Shown here: positions 18,801-26,814 of the stretch, one piece after another
Numbering within the stretch: the stretch's first letter is position 1
How the letters are laid out: every line of letters begins with the position of its first letter
Assembly: GCF_022829635.1 (NCBI RefSeq)
Contig: NZ_JAKSYO010000182.1
Coordinates: forward strand, 1-64,000
Direction: 5' to 3'
Length of the DNA: 64,000 bases
Origin: Methylobacterium sp. E-066
GTDB taxonomy: Bacteria; Pseudomonadota; Alphaproteobacteria; Rhizobiales; Beijerinckiaceae
Translations under genes and position numbers: made by a program
Notes under the pieces: model-generated
What the model saw: the letters and a program-made list of their open reading frames with translations, nothing else
What the model was told of the DNA's origin: nothing
Databases searched by the model: none

Positions 18801-20408
18801 GAGCTGGGCGCCGTCCTCCAGCGGATCGAGGGCGCCAACGCGGCACTCGGCGAGCTGGTCTCCGGAGCCGGCACCAATCTCGGCGCGATCGAGCAGGGTC
18901 TGGCGGGCCGGGTCGAGCAGGTCCAGTCGGCGCTGCAGCGCATCGCCGCCGAGACCGGCCGCGCCACCGCGGGCGTCGCGGCCCAGGTCGAGGCCCTGCG
19001 CGAGGTCGCCAATACGGCGCTTCGCGAGGCGTCCGGCCTCGCCGAGACCCTTGATGGACGGGGCCGCGCGCTGGGCGAGCAGACGTCGGTGCACGTCTCG
19101 GCGCTCGACCGGGCGGCGTCCTCGCTCGCCGCGATCGAGGAGCGGCTTGGGGCGACCCTGTCCGGCCGCGAGGCGGCGCTGGCCGAGGCGCTGGCGGGCT
19201 TCGAGACCCGCGCCAGCGCCCTGGAGCAGCAGGGCGGCGCGCTCGCCGAGACGATCGAGCGCACGCTGCGCAGTGCCGAGGAGCGCGCCTGCGCCGTTGG
19301 CGAGTCGCTGACGCGCTCGGCCGAGGGGGCGGGGGCTTCGGTCACCAGCGCCTTCGAGGGTCTGAAGGACAGCGCCGGGGCCGAGAGCGAGAAGGCGGCC
19401 CAGGGCGTGCGCCAGGCCATCGAGGAGGCGGCGCGGGAGATGCGCAGCGGTCTCGACGAGGCGCAGACCAAGTTCGGCGCCTCCGTGTCGTCCCTGCGGG
19501 AGATGGCGGGCTCGATCCGTGGCGAACTCGACGCGACCCGCGCCGAACTCGCCCGGGGCGTCCTCGATCTGCCGCGCGAGACGCAGGATGCCACCGGCGA
19601 GATGCGCCGGGTGGTGGCCGACCAGATCAAGGCGCTCAACGAGCTGTCGGCCCTGGTCTCCCGCACCACCCGCTCGGTGGATGTCGCCCAGCCGCAGGCC
19701 CAGCGGCGGGTGGCGGAGGGCGGTTCCCGCGCCGTCGCGGCGCCGCAGGCCAGCAGCGCTCCGGCTCCGTCCGCGGCGCCTGTCCAGACCGTGTCGGCTC
19801 CGGCCCTGCCGGCGCCCGCGGCTCCGGCGCGGTCCACCGCAGCCCCGGCCCGGATCGAGGCGCCGCGGCCCTCCGCGACCGCCCGTCCCGTCGCCATGAC
19901 GGCCGGCGGCGCCAAGCGCGGCTGGCTGTCCGACCTGCTGACCCGCGCCTCCCTGGATGAGGATGACGATGCCGAGGCGGAGGCGACCACCGCCGCTGCT
20001 CCGGCGGGGCGTCAGCCCCAGGCATCGTCCCCGGCATCGTCTCAGGCTCCTGCAGAGACCGGCCGGATCGCCCTGGACACGATCTCGACCGACATCGCCC
20101 GGATGATCGAGCACCGGACCGTGGTCGACCTGTGGGAGCGCTATCGCCGGGGCGAGCCGAACCTGTTCGACCCGCGCATCTACACGCCGCAGGGCCGGAC
20201 AACCTTCGCGGAGATCCAGCGCCGCTACCGGTCGGATGCGGAGTTCCGCCGCAGCGTCGACCGCTACGTGGGTGAGTTCGAGCGGCTTTTGGGCGACGTG
20301 GTCAAGAACGACAGCGACGCCAAGCGGACCGACGCCTACCTCACCTCGGAGACCGGCAAGGTCTACACCATGCTGGCCCATGCCAGCGGGCGGTTCGACG
20401 GCGCGTAG
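12882..20408 (+). CDS. gpr: Giant growth-pole-ring (GPR)-like, apolipoprotein-repeat coiled-coil membrane protein
   Basis: A 2508-residue protein. Residues 1-115 are acidic/Pro-rich and cytoplasmic. Two membrane segments follow (about 121-141 and 160-182). Residues about 190-2250 are an almost unbroken amphipathic helix of apolipoprotein A/E-like repeats, with recurring motifs such as LxARTxALxxxxEE and DxRxxxLxxLVExR. An Ala/Pro-rich linker (about 2280-2400) follows, and a conserved C-terminal domain contains IDTISTDIARMIEHRTVVDL. The architecture matches Agrobacterium GPR, which forms a ring at the growing pole and is needed for unipolar growth in Rhizobiales; the homology is recognised by architecture and ending, not by alignment. 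Internal 198-bp tandem repeats lie at 17121-17715. Confidence 0.85.
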   Translation: MATEKKLKDPAEAALSAIEQALNLDALTPTGTESRAEPRLPDVGDADPLLDGALDPAGRQMPPRLDLDPPLASDLPPPGRERPRREGGLLPPDRSLVANDDRRNIGILQQTLRVRSSPKPYLFALLAGLTWIAGLVLVAWLQSGGDLRGVVSGLTALQATVGAAALLGPVVLFVIAAMLAARAHEMRLVARAVGEVAVRLAEPESFSTDAVLTMSQTVRREVAAVGDGVERALARAGELETLVRGEIATLERAYSDNEIRIRSLVEELVAQRESIVTNAERVRGAITGSHQSLSQELEGASERIVMALTGAGERVTGALDARGAAITASLGEAGDRVVNLMTGRGDELIESLANTSEGVRGSLLEVGETLTRAFETRARDVSGAFEATGTALTGRIAESTASVAQSLAETGLRVSESLERQGGVVRESFERSVIGLENAFLSRGSELTERFGAMGTQITARFAETGAALTQDIAGRGLALRTEIETAGLSVAEAIESRGRDAQAALALAMGGVGETLTNQAGAVRDDLIGTAERIAETVADRGNALAERMDGIAARLHDTVTVQASDLETRVAAAAERAGGHITERTQTATESLESAFSALGHGFEAGAASAVQSLRGSASAVTGEVEAQTREASARLVDTLQTLRHGSAEVTSAVEAETAGLLARFRDAADRAGTEFGERGAAAVAALRAALDDLNRELSARTGDATGSLTQAARAISDDLAARIGEMEAAFGAHGKGVAELLASHAEETQTRISGTGRDIVLAVASQGARIADTLSQTGASFAETVDVRVRAIDETLGSRLSALQETIARGDILADRIGRDTATLGENVGARLEEMDRLITVKGQAVAETIATRAREAGSLVETHLGNLEARSAQRAAEIGEVVANLVDHVDGRIDSRGKALNEALAARTGEMARIMEEGSRNLVAVLDGRAEGLGQDIDRRTAEMARRIAGSAEHFDAGVISRLQEIANALEERARLVDESFGVQAFEAIRLIEARTRAVDEELAGRTRDLVATITDRTGGIDKAMAESIGTLTGAVAESTRVLEASLSGRVQEIVQLVDERAQSADAALSARTEAVRAAFAERSELLAKLIDERITAMSSELDEKGRSVFGAIGGRITELARLFDRGGTSLAELIDQRGESVLSKLQQTIADAERMLEAGEGRLGHTLSSRTADISGLLDEGVRSVHGLLDDRTNQIRVMLDGHAGTLASTLDGRMGPLNEALDTRSRALIAAVEDAYGNAAGSLDSRTQALGSLFDERLGHLENLVEGRGNRLAETLEARAQGLRTLFEEAHNALDAVVEGGGGRFAASVDTKIQALRTMLEEAPAAVTALVETRERQLAATLDSRTQRLRALFEEAQAGLRDLVEVRGQELADTITTRTEGLRQTLDAAPTDMADLLDARFADLRALFERAQSEIDRLVDGRSREIAGTIEHRTQALQSVIEQASPAIAGLMEAREHQLAEAFEARSGQLEALFERAQAEIDRMVDGRGREIAGTIEHRTQALQTAIEQASPAIAGLMEAREHQLAEAFEARSGQLEGLFARAQAEIDRMVDGRSREIAGTIEHRTEALQRAIEQASPAIAGLLEARENQFAETLEARSGQLRTLFERAQASLETSVENRGREIAMAVQARTQDLRNLLEAAPTGVAALLDARIETLRATFDEARSAIEALVDERSQSLLDAAQGRTGSLVEAFDARIRDLDGVVEGRTAALVHSVETQTEALARGVDARADAFTQRIDSRMRLFATLVAQRAETLANAFDDRHDAFAGLMDERTASLVAALDERARAHAEQVDAHNAALAETLSRREAALAGLIDARTEALGAGFERRATALGALVDARGEALSRRLAESAEALVRAIEEKGGALIASVDGSGRAVGDSLEGHVARLRAAIDGPMLDLSRALADRADSIERVLIETGVPLAETLRLQTEELAAQSRASAELLRAAIDDGAGRALTELFETNDRLGRELGAVLQRIEGANAALGELVSGAGTNLGAIEQGLAGRVEQVQSALQRIAAETGRATAGVAAQVEALREVANTALREASGLAETLDGRGRALGEQTSVHVSALDRAASSLAAIEERLGATLSGREAALAEALAGFETRASALEQQGGALAETIERTLRSAEERACAVGESLTRSAEGAGASVTSAFEGLKDSAGAESEKAAQGVRQAIEEAAREMRSGLDEAQTKFGASVSSLREMAGSIRGELDATRAELARGVLDLPRETQDATGEMRRVVADQIKALNELSALVSRTTRSVDVAQPQAQRRVAEGGSRAVAAPQASSAPAPSAAPVQTVSAPALPAPAAPARSTAAPARIEAPRPSATARPVAMTAGGAKRGWLSDLLTRASLDEDDDAEAEATTAAAPAGRQPQASSPASSQAPAETGRIALDTISTDIARMIEHRTVVDLWERYRRGEPNLFDPRIYTPQGRTTFAEIQRRYRSDAEFRRSVDRYVGEFERLLGDVVKNDSDAKRTDAYLTSETGKVYTMLAHASGRFDGA
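17121..17714 (+). repeat. In-frame 198-bp tandem repeats inside the GPR-like gene
   Basis: Units start at 17121, 17319 and 17517, with a diverged fourth beginning at 17715; spacing is exactly 198 bp (66 codons). Each unit encodes FERAQ-EIDR-VDGR-REIAG, then the TIEHRT-ALQ block and EQASPAIAGL-EAR. The first three units are nearly identical at DNA level, unlike the rest of the coiled coil, so the duplication is recent or is kept uniform by gene conversion. Confidence 0.9.
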
Positions 20409-20526
20409 GACGACAGCCGGTGCGGGCGCTCACAGCGCCCGCGCCGGCGAAACCGGGCCAGAGCCTGTCTGACCGCCCGATGGCATTCGCACGGCGGTTC
20501 CGGCTGACGATATCCCAATCTCCGCC

Positions 20527-20636
20527 CTCATCCTGAGGTGCCGAAGCGCAGCGGAGGCCTCGAAGGAGCCCTCCAGGGATCGCGCGGGCTGGCTGGAGGG
20601 CTCCTTCGAGGCTGCTGCGCAGCGCCTCAGGATGAG
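20527..20636. repeat. Dispersed palindromic repeat, family A, copy 2
   Basis: Outer arms CTCATCCTGAG and CTCAGGATGAG are exact inverse complements. Inner arms CTCGAAGGAGCCCTCCAG and CTGGAGGGCTCCTTCGAG are also complementary. It fills most of the gap between the convergent GPR-like and DUF1489 genes and could act as a bidirectional transcription end. It is the intact reference for the copy split by IS110 at the window start. Confidence 0.85.
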
Positions 20637-20669
20637 GGCTTTGGTCGGAAAGATCGGCCCGACAGCCCC

Positions 20670-21110
20670 TTACAGGAGGCCGAGGCCGACCAGCTCGCGG
20701 CGTAGCGCTTCGGGCATCTCGGCAAGGTCGCCCGATTGCCCGGCCCCGAGATCGGCCGGCGCGTCGCGGGCCGTGAGGTAGCGCCAGCCCTGGAACGGGC
20801 GGCAGGGGCGGGGCGACACCGGAACGAGGCGCGGGTCGAAGACCAGCCGGCAGCGCGGGATGCCGTCCTCGTCCGTCAGCTTCTCGATCGCGGTGATCGC
20901 CTGCCGGCAGGACAGGGTCCCGCGGATCACCCAGTAGATCGAGCCCTTGCCGGCAATCTCGCGATGGCGCTTCGGCAGGGTGCGGGTGACATGGAACGGG
21001 TCGGCCGGCCGGCCCTCGCGCAAAGCCTCGGCCCGGTACCGCTCCTGACGGGCTTCGAGGTCGGCGATGGAGGCGGGTCCGACGCAGAGCTTGATCAGGT
21101 TCAGGGCCAC
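20670..21110 (-). CDS. DUF1489 family protein
   Basis: A 146-residue protein of the alphaproteobacterial DUF1489 family, recognised by the start LNLIKLCVG, by TRTLPKRHREIAGKGSIYWVI, and by RPFQGWRYLTARDAPADL. Function is unknown; it is soluble with mixed alpha/beta character. A GTG at 21110 gives the usual family N-terminus; another GTG at 21128 would add 6 residues. It is convergent with the GPR-like gene across a family A repeat and follows the CheZ-like gene on the same strand. Confidence 0.82.
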   Translation of the reverse strand: MALNLIKLCVGPASIADLEARQERYRAEALREGRPADPFHVTRTLPKRHREIAGKGSIYWVIRGTLSCRQAITAIEKLTDEDGIPRCRLVFDPRLVPVSPRPCRPFQGWRYLTARDAPADLGAGQSGDLAEMPEALRRELVGLGLL

Positions 21111-21175
21111 GGGGGTTTTCTGCCTCACGACCCTCGGCGGGCGGGCGCCCCTGATAGCAGGGCCACTCGGCGCCG

Positions 21176-22180
21176 TCAGGCGAACAGGGCGAGCCGCTGC
21201 TCCGGCGGTAGCGCGTCGATCGCCGCGAAGCTCAGGATCGGCGCCTCCGGCTCGGCGGCGGGTTCCGGGGCGGCGGTATCAGGGTCGGCCCAATCCGCGT
21301 CGGGCCAGTCCTCTTCGGGTGCTGAATCGGCACCATCGTCCTGATCGACCGCGTCGTCGCCGAGCATGACCGGGGCGGGCGCCTCGGCCGCTCCGAATAC
21401 CTCGGCCCCCTCCCGGTTCGAGACCGGCAGGAACACGATATCCTCGTGGAGCGGCGGGCTGCCGGGGTGGGCGACGCGGGCCGCCGCCGTGACGGCCGGG
21501 ACCTCCAGGGCGATGTAGCGGTCGATGTCGCTCTGGCAGAGATCGGACGGCGGGGCCTCCGGGCCGATCGCCGGATCGCGCGGCATCGGCGGGACCCGCT
21601 CGGGCTCGCCGCCCCAGATCGCGATCATCGACGCGAGCCGGTCTTCGAGGTAGCGCAGGGTGTAGACGATCCGGGCGGTCCGCTGGGCGGTGAGGTCCTG
21701 GAACGAGCAGGCGGTGTAGATCGCCGTCGCGTGCCGATCGAGGGTGTCGCAGGTCGGGGCGTCGGCGCCCCGCTCGCGCAGGGTCCAGGCCGCCTCCTGG
21801 ATCGCCTCGGCCGAGCCGAGGATGTCGGAGGTCGCCTGCTCGGTCTCCCGCACGATGGCGTCCAGCGCCAGGGAAGCCTGGGTGAGGCGGGTCTGCTTGC
21901 TGTCGCGGGCGCTGATCGCGGCGATCTCGGCCTTGGTCTGGCTGATCGCCGCGGCCATCTCGACGAGATTGCCGTGCAACTGCCCGAAGGTCTGGTGGTC
22001 CCGGTCGGTGGTCACCGCGCGTTCGAGCCGGCTCATCGCCCCGAGCAGCATCTCGGTCTCGGCGGCGCGGTTGCGGCGGGCGTATTCGGCCAGGAACCAG
22101 CGCCCGCGCTCGGTGAGGCCGATCGTCGCCTCGATCGCTTCGTATTCGGCCGGGGCACTCGCGGGGGCAGAACCGGACAT
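21176..22180 (-). CDS. CheZ-like protein / chemotaxis phosphatase family
   Basis: A 334-residue, mostly helical protein. The motif FQDLTAQRTARIVYTLRYLE (residues 160-179) matches the catalytic helix of CheZ phosphatases (QDLTGQ in classical CheZ), which speed dephosphorylation of CheY. The N-terminal 150 residues form a long helical hairpin. The C-terminal 120 residues are acidic and Pro/Ala-rich, longer than in classical CheZ. The ATG at 22180 has GGAGGGA upstream. No che operon is adjacent; a chemoreceptor is encoded at 44466. The CheY substrate is therefore inferred from family alone. Confidence 0.72.
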   Translation of the reverse strand: MSGSAPASAPAEYEAIEATIGLTERGRWFLAEYARRNRAAETEMLLGAMSRLERAVTTDRDHQTFGQLHGNLVEMAAAISQTKAEIAAISARDSKQTRLTQASLALDAIVRETEQATSDILGSAEAIQEAAWTLRERGADAPTCDTLDRHATAIYTACSFQDLTAQRTARIVYTLRYLEDRLASMIAIWGGEPERVPPMPRDPAIGPEAPPSDLCQSDIDRYIALEVPAVTAAARVAHPGSPPLHEDIVFLPVSNREGAEVFGAAEAPAPVMLGDDAVDQDDGADSAPEEDWPDADWADPDTAAPEPAAEPEAPILSFAAIDALPPEQRLALFA

Positions 22181-22324
22181 GGGATCCCTCCGAACCCGAA
22201 AGGCGGGTGCGGCGACGGCCGGCACACGGCACGACCCGGAGGTCCGCAAATTGACAGGGAGGGTTTAACGGGCGCTTACGGCGTCCGGGCTTCCAACCCG
22301 CCTCCTCCGAGAAACCCCCCATCC

Positions 22325-23500
22325 GTGCTTCGTCCATCCGGCCCGGCGCGCCTGTCGCTGCTCTACGCCGTCGTCTTCACCGAGATCGGCATCGCGATGC
22401 CGTTCATGCCGCTCTGGCTCGATGGCCTCGGCCTCGATGCCGGCGTGATCGGCGTGCTCCTGGCCCTGCCGATCGCCACGCGGATCGTCGCGACGGCGCC
22501 GCTGATGAGCCTGCTCGACCGGGGCCTGGGCCCGCGCCGGCTGATCCTGCTCGGCAGCCTCGCTCTCAGCCTGACCTACGCGCTGATGCCCGGCGCCGCC
22601 GGGATCGGCTGGCCCTTTCTCGCGATGCTGGTCATCCTCAACGCCGTCGCGGGCGCGCCGCTCGTCCCGTGCATCGACTACCTGACCCTGGCGGCCGTGC
22701 GCCGCGACGCCCGCCTGGTCTATGCCCGGATCCGGATGGCGGGCTCCATCGCGTTCCTGCTCGCCAACCTGGCGGGCGGCCTCCTGCTCTCGGCGCTCGG
22801 CGGCCAACTGGCGGTGCCGCTGCTGCTCACCGGCCTCGCCCTGGCGGCGGGACTCGTTGCCTGGCGCAGCCGCTCGGTCGTGGCCCTGCCCCAGGTCCCG
22901 GCCGGCGCCGTCCGGCCGCGCCTGCCGCTGACACTGTGGCTCTGCATCGGCGCGGCGGCGGCGATCCAGGCGAGCCACGGAGCGATCTACGGGTTCGGCA
23001 GCATCTACTGGACGAGCCAGGGCATATCGCCGGTCTGGGTCGGCGCGCTCTGGGCGACCGGCGTTCTGGCCGAGATCGCGCTGTTTGCCGGCATCACCGC
23101 CCTGCCCGCGTCCTGGCGCAGCCCCGTGCGGCTCCTGACCCTCGGCGCCGGCGCCGCGATCCTGCGCGCCGTCGGCATGTACCTCCTCGGCGACCACCTG
23201 GCCGCCCTGGTGCCGCTCCAGTGCTTGCACGGCCTGACCTTCGGGGCGACGCAGCTCGGCGCGATGGCCGCGGTCTCGGCCTTCGCTCCCGAGGGCGCGC
23301 GCGGGCGGGCGCAGGGCACGCTCAGCGCCGTCAACGCGAGCATCTCCGTGGGCGCGACCCTGCTGAGCGGCGTCGCCTACCGGGCCGGCGGCCCCCTCGC
23401 CTTCCTGCTGATGGCGCCGCTGGCCGCCTGCGGGCTGGGCTTGGCGCTCGCCTCCGGCCGCGCCAAGGGGGTGACGTTGGACACGGATCGTCAACCGTAA
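22325..23500 (+). CDS. MFS transporter of the HcaT/MFS_1-like group
   Basis: A 391-residue, 12-helix carrier. Recognisable parts are the first helix YAVVFTEIGIAMPFMPLWL, the loop DRGLGPRRLI, and helix 10 QCLHGLTFGATQLGAMAAV, the pattern of 3-phenylpropionate (HcaT)-like permeases. GTG at 22325 starts the protein (VLRPSGPARLSLLY). Substrate is unknown. It is divergent from the CheZ-like gene and ends 43 bp before the Mla operon, with which it may be co-transcribed. Confidence 0.8.
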   Translation: MLRPSGPARLSLLYAVVFTEIGIAMPFMPLWLDGLGLDAGVIGVLLALPIATRIVATAPLMSLLDRGLGPRRLILLGSLALSLTYALMPGAAGIGWPFLAMLVILNAVAGAPLVPCIDYLTLAAVRRDARLVYARIRMAGSIAFLLANLAGGLLLSALGGQLAVPLLLTGLALAAGLVAWRSRSVVALPQVPAGAVRPRLPLTLWLCIGAAAAIQASHGAIYGFGSIYWTSQGISPVWVGALWATGVLAEIALFAGITALPASWRSPVRLLTLGAGAAILRAVGMYLLGDHLAALVPLQCLHGLTFGATQLGAMAAVSAFAPEGARGRAQGTLSAVNASISVGATLLSGVAYRAGGPLAFLLMAPLAACGLGLALASGRAKGVTLDTDRQP

Positions 23501-23543
23501 TGTCGACATAACCCCACGGCAGGGTGGTGCCTCCAATCGAGGA

Positions 23544-24692
23544 GTGAGGGTCTTGCTGAGCGAGGGCATGGTTCCCGGCGCGTCGCTGCGGGACCGGCCG
23601 GCGGAAGGCCGGTTGGCGCTCGACGGGCGCTGGACCGCCGATCAGGCGCCGACCGTCGAAGCGAACGCCGCGCGTCTCCTGGCCGCCGGCCGGGCCGGCG
23701 CGGTGGCGGTCGACCTGTCGGGGATCGAACGGCTGGATACGCTGGGCGCCTGGGTGCTCGAGCGGACCCGCGCCGAGATCGCGCAGGCGGGGGGCGCGCT
23801 GACCTATGTCGGCGTGCGGCCCGAGCACCGCACCCTGCTGGGCGAGGTCCGCCTGCGCGAGCCCGACTCCGCGCCACCGGCCCGGCCCGGCCGCATCCTC
23901 GGCGCCCTCGACACGGTCGGCCGCGAGACCGTGCGCGGCGGCCACGAGTTCGTCACCGCCCTCGCCTTCCTGGGCGAGGTGATCGCCGCCTGCGGGCGGG
24001 TCGCCCTGCGGCCGGGGACGTTCCGGGGCACGGCGCTGGTCAATCAGATCCAGCAGGTGGCGTTCAACGGCACGCCGATCATCGTGCTGATCTCGTTCCT
24101 GGTCGGCGGCATCGTCGCCCAGCAGGGCATCTTCCAGCTCCAGCGCTTCGGCGCCCAGACCTTCGTGGTCAACCTGATCGGGCTGCTGATCCTGCGTGAG
24201 ATGGGCGTGCTGCTCACCTCGATCATGGTCGCGGGCCGGTCCGGCTCGGCGATCACCGCCGAGATCGGCTCGATGCGCATGCGCGAGGAGGTCGATGCCC
24301 TGCGGGTCATGGGCCTCGATCCCGTCGAGATCCTGATCGTGCCGCGGGTGCTGGCCCTGATGGTCGGCCTGCCGATGCTGACCCTGATCGGCGACATCGC
24401 CGCGCTCACCGGCGGCGGCCTCACCGCCATGCTGTACGGCGGCCTGACGCTGGATCAGTTCCTGGTCCGGCTCCAGGCGGCGGTGGGCGTGCACCACGTC
24501 ATGGTCGGCCTGATTAAGGCGCCGTTCATGGCGCTGATCATCGGGATCCTCGCCACGATCGAGGGCTTCGCCGTGGAAGGCTCGGCTGAATCGCTCGGCC
24601 GCCACGTCACCGCCTCAGTCGTGAAGTCCATCTTCATGGTCATCGTCCTCGATGGATTGTTCGCGGTGTTCTTCGCCGCGATCGATTTCTGA
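23544..24692 (+). CDS. mlaE: MlaE-type ABC permease with fused N-terminal STAS domain
   Basis: A 382-residue permease. Residues about 20-95 form a STAS domain (VAVDLSGIERLDTLGAWVLE), equivalent to a fused MlaB. Residues 125-382 are the MlaE permease (VAFNGTPIIVLISFLVGGIVA; REMGVLLTSIMVAGRSGSAI; EIGSMRMREEVDALRVMG). The complex moves phospholipids between inner and outer membrane to keep lipid asymmetry. The GTG at 23544 is used; TTG 23553 or ATG 23568 are possible. It is the first gene of mlaE-mlaF-mlaD-lipoprotein; no mlaC or vacJ lies nearby. Confidence 0.9.
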   Translation: MRVLLSEGMVPGASLRDRPAEGRLALDGRWTADQAPTVEANAARLLAAGRAGAVAVDLSGIERLDTLGAWVLERTRAEIAQAGGALTYVGVRPEHRTLLGEVRLREPDSAPPARPGRILGALDTVGRETVRGGHEFVTALAFLGEVIAACGRVALRPGTFRGTALVNQIQQVAFNGTPIIVLISFLVGGIVAQQGIFQLQRFGAQTFVVNLIGLLILREMGVLLTSIMVAGRSGSAITAEIGSMRMREEVDALRVMGLDPVEILIVPRVLALMVGLPMLTLIGDIAALTGGGLTAMLYGGLTLDQFLVRLQAAVGVHHVMVGLIKAPFMALIIGILATIEGFAVEGSAESLGRHVTASVVKSIFMVIVLDGLFAVFFAAIDF

Positions 24693-24702
24693 GCCCGTCC
24701 TG

Positions 24703-25512
24703 ATGATCGCCCCCGCCATGCCCGAAACCGAAGCCGGCCCCGCGCCCATCATCCGGGTGCGCGACCTCGTGGTCGGCTTCCGGGACCGCAACATCCTGAA
24801 AGGTCTGAACCTCGACATCCGGGCGGGCGAGATCATGGGCTTCGTCGGGCCCTCGGGCCAGGGCAAGTCGGTGCTGACCCGGACGATTCTCGGCCTCACG
24901 CCCAAGCGGGCCGGCACGATCGAGGTGTTCGGCCGCGACGTCGACGGCATGACCCATGCCGAGCGCCGCCGCATGGAGCAGCGCTGGGGCGTGCTGTTCC
25001 AGCAGGGCGCCCTGTTCTCGGCGCTGACCGTCAAGCAGAACATCCAGATGCCGATGCGCGAGCACCTGAACCTGTCCGAGCGCCTGCTCGACGAGTTCGC
25101 CCGGCTCAAGATCGAGATGGTCGGCTTGCAACCGGATGCCGCCGACAAGCTGCCCTCGGAGCTGTCCGGCGGCATGATCAAGCGCGCGGCGCTCGCCCGC
25201 TCCCTGGCGCTCGATCCCGAGATCCTGTTCCTGGACGAACCGACCTCGGGGCTCGACCCGATCGGCGCGGGCGAGTTCGACGACCTCGTCTCCACCCTGA
25301 AGGAGACGCTGGGCCTGACCGTGTTCATGGTCACCCACGACCTCGACAGCCTCTACACCGCCTGCGACCGCATCGCGGCGCTCGGCGACGGCCAGATCAT
25401 CGCCGCCGGGACGATCGAGGAGATGCTGGCGAGCGACCATCCCTGGTTGCGCTCGTATTTCCACGGCAAGCGCGCCCGCGCCATCACCACAGGCGTGCCG
25501 GCGCATGCCTGA
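24703..25512 (+). CDS. mlaF: MlaF-type ABC ATPase
   Basis: A 269-residue ATP-binding subunit. Walker A GPSGQGKSVL near residue 50, Q-loop VLFQQGALFSAL near 100, signature LSGGMIKRAALARSLALDP, and Walker B ILFLDEPTSGLDP. The ATG at 24703 is 10 bp after the mlaE stop, so the genes are co-transcribed. It energises MlaE for phospholipid transfer with the MCE protein MlaD. The LSGGM rather than LSGGQ signature is normal for Mla/MCE ATPases. Confidence 0.92.
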   Translation: MIAPAMPETEAGPAPIIRVRDLVVGFRDRNILKGLNLDIRAGEIMGFVGPSGQGKSVLTRTILGLTPKRAGTIEVFGRDVDGMTHAERRRMEQRWGVLFQQGALFSALTVKQNIQMPMREHLNLSERLLDEFARLKIEMVGLQPDAADKLPSELSGGMIKRAALARSLALDPEILFLDEPTSGLDPIGAGEFDDLVSTLKETLGLTVFMVTHDLDSLYTACDRIAALGDGQIIAAGTIEEMLASDHPWLRSYFHGKRARAITTGVPAHA

Positions 25513-25610
25513 CCGTCCCTTCCCCCTGATCCCGTCCCGCTCCCGTCCGGGATCGGTGACACGCAGCTCGGCCGGACTTGTTTCGCCGAGCGGAACCGCA
25601 GGCTGACCGC

Positions 25611-26693
25611 ATGGAAACCCGCGCGAACTACGCCCTCATCGGGGCCTTCACCCTCGCCGTGATCCTGGCGGGCTTCGGCACCGTGCTGTGGCTCTCCGGC
25701 GGCTCGTCGCGGCAGGTCAGCCAGACCGTCCGCATCGTGTTCTCCGGCTCGGTTGGCGGGCTCTCCCGCGGGTCGAGCGTGAACTTCAACGGCATCAAGG
25801 TCGGCGAGGTCACCGATATCCGCCTCGCCCCGCAGGACCCGCGCCGGGTGCTCGCCCAGATCAAGGTCGATCCCTCGACGCCGCTCCGGGCCGATACCCG
25901 CGCCCGCCTCGATTCGGCGATGCTGACCGGCGTCTCGGTGATCTCCCTGTCGGGCGGCAACGCCGACGCGCCGGTGCTCACGCCGATGGCCAACGGTGAG
26001 CCGCCGACGATCTTCGCCGATTCCTCCGACATGCAGGACATGATGGCGCTGGCCCGCCAGGTGGCCCAGCGCGCCGACGACATGCTCGCCCGCCTCGACC
26101 GGATCGTGGCCGGCAACGAGGGCGCGATCAACCGCGCACTCACCAACGTCGAGGCGTTCTCGAAGACGCTGGCCGAGGCCGGCCCGAACATCGCGACCCT
26201 GGTCAAGGCGGTGGATGGGGTGAAGCTCGGCCACGTGATCGACAATGCCGACCGCTTCTCGGCGGCCCTGTCCAAGTCCAGCCCGGACATCGAGGGCGCC
26301 GTGCACGATGCCCGTTCGCTGGCGGCCAAGCTCAACGCCTCGGCCGACAAGATCGACGGGGTGCTCAACGGCGCCCAGAGCTTCCTCGGCTCCGCCGCCG
26401 GCCAGGAGGGCTCCAGCACGTTTACCGAGATCCGCGCGGCCGCAGTCTCGGTGCGCGACGCCGGCAAGGCGTTCCGCGTCATGTCGGAGAACCTCGACAA
26501 GCGCACCGCCAGCATCTCGACCAATTTCGGCCGGCTCAGCGGCACCGGACGCCGGGAGGTGGAGGCCCTGTCGGGGGACGGCCAGCGCACGCTGAACACC
26601 CTGAACCGCACCGTGCGCAGCCTGGAACGCGATCCGAGCCAGGTGATCTTCGGCGGCAAGCCATCGTTGCCCGAATACAACGGCGGCCGGTGA
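25611..26693 (+). CDS. mlaD: MlaD/MCE domain periplasmic lipid-binding protein
   Basis: A 360-residue protein with an uncleaved N-terminal anchor (YALIGAFTLAVILAGFGTVLWL) and an MCE domain (about residues 38-115: FSGSVGGLSRGSSVNFNGIK, VGEVTDIRL). A long periplasmic helical region follows, longer than E. coli MlaD (183 residues) and closer to PqiB/LetB-like or plant TGD2-like forms. It forms the ring that passes lipids from MlaE to the periplasm. The 98-bp gap after mlaF holds no gene. ATG 25611 is chosen because the anchor begins directly after METRAN. Confidence 0.9.
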   Translation: METRANYALIGAFTLAVILAGFGTVLWLSGGSSRQVSQTVRIVFSGSVGGLSRGSSVNFNGIKVGEVTDIRLAPQDPRRVLAQIKVDPSTPLRADTRARLDSAMLTGVSVISLSGGNADAPVLTPMANGEPPTIFADSSDMQDMMALARQVAQRADDMLARLDRIVAGNEGAINRALTNVEAFSKTLAEAGPNIATLVKAVDGVKLGHVIDNADRFSAALSKSSPDIEGAVHDARSLAAKLNASADKIDGVLNGAQSFLGSAAGQEGSSTFTEIRAAAVSVRDAGKAFRVMSENLDKRTASISTNFGRLSGTGRREVEALSGDGQRTLNTLNRTVRSLERDPSQVIFGGKPSLPEYNGGR

Positions 26694-26814
26694 AAGTGCC
26701 GTGCGCCGGGTCGATGTGTCCCGGCGCACGGCACGGATACGGGCGAGGGATAGTTTCTGCGGCATAGCTTATACAGCTCCGCCGCGCGTCGGCGGGGTTC
26801 CTCAGGTTGTGCGT

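Noticed and set aside
12837..20381. A 2514-codon open frame antisense to the GPR-like gene
   Set aside because: It mirrors the sense gene's repetitive GAG/CTG/GCC codons, which read without stops on the other strand. Its product is low-complexity Gly/Leu/Ala/Arg with no domain, while the sense frame has membrane segments and a conserved end.
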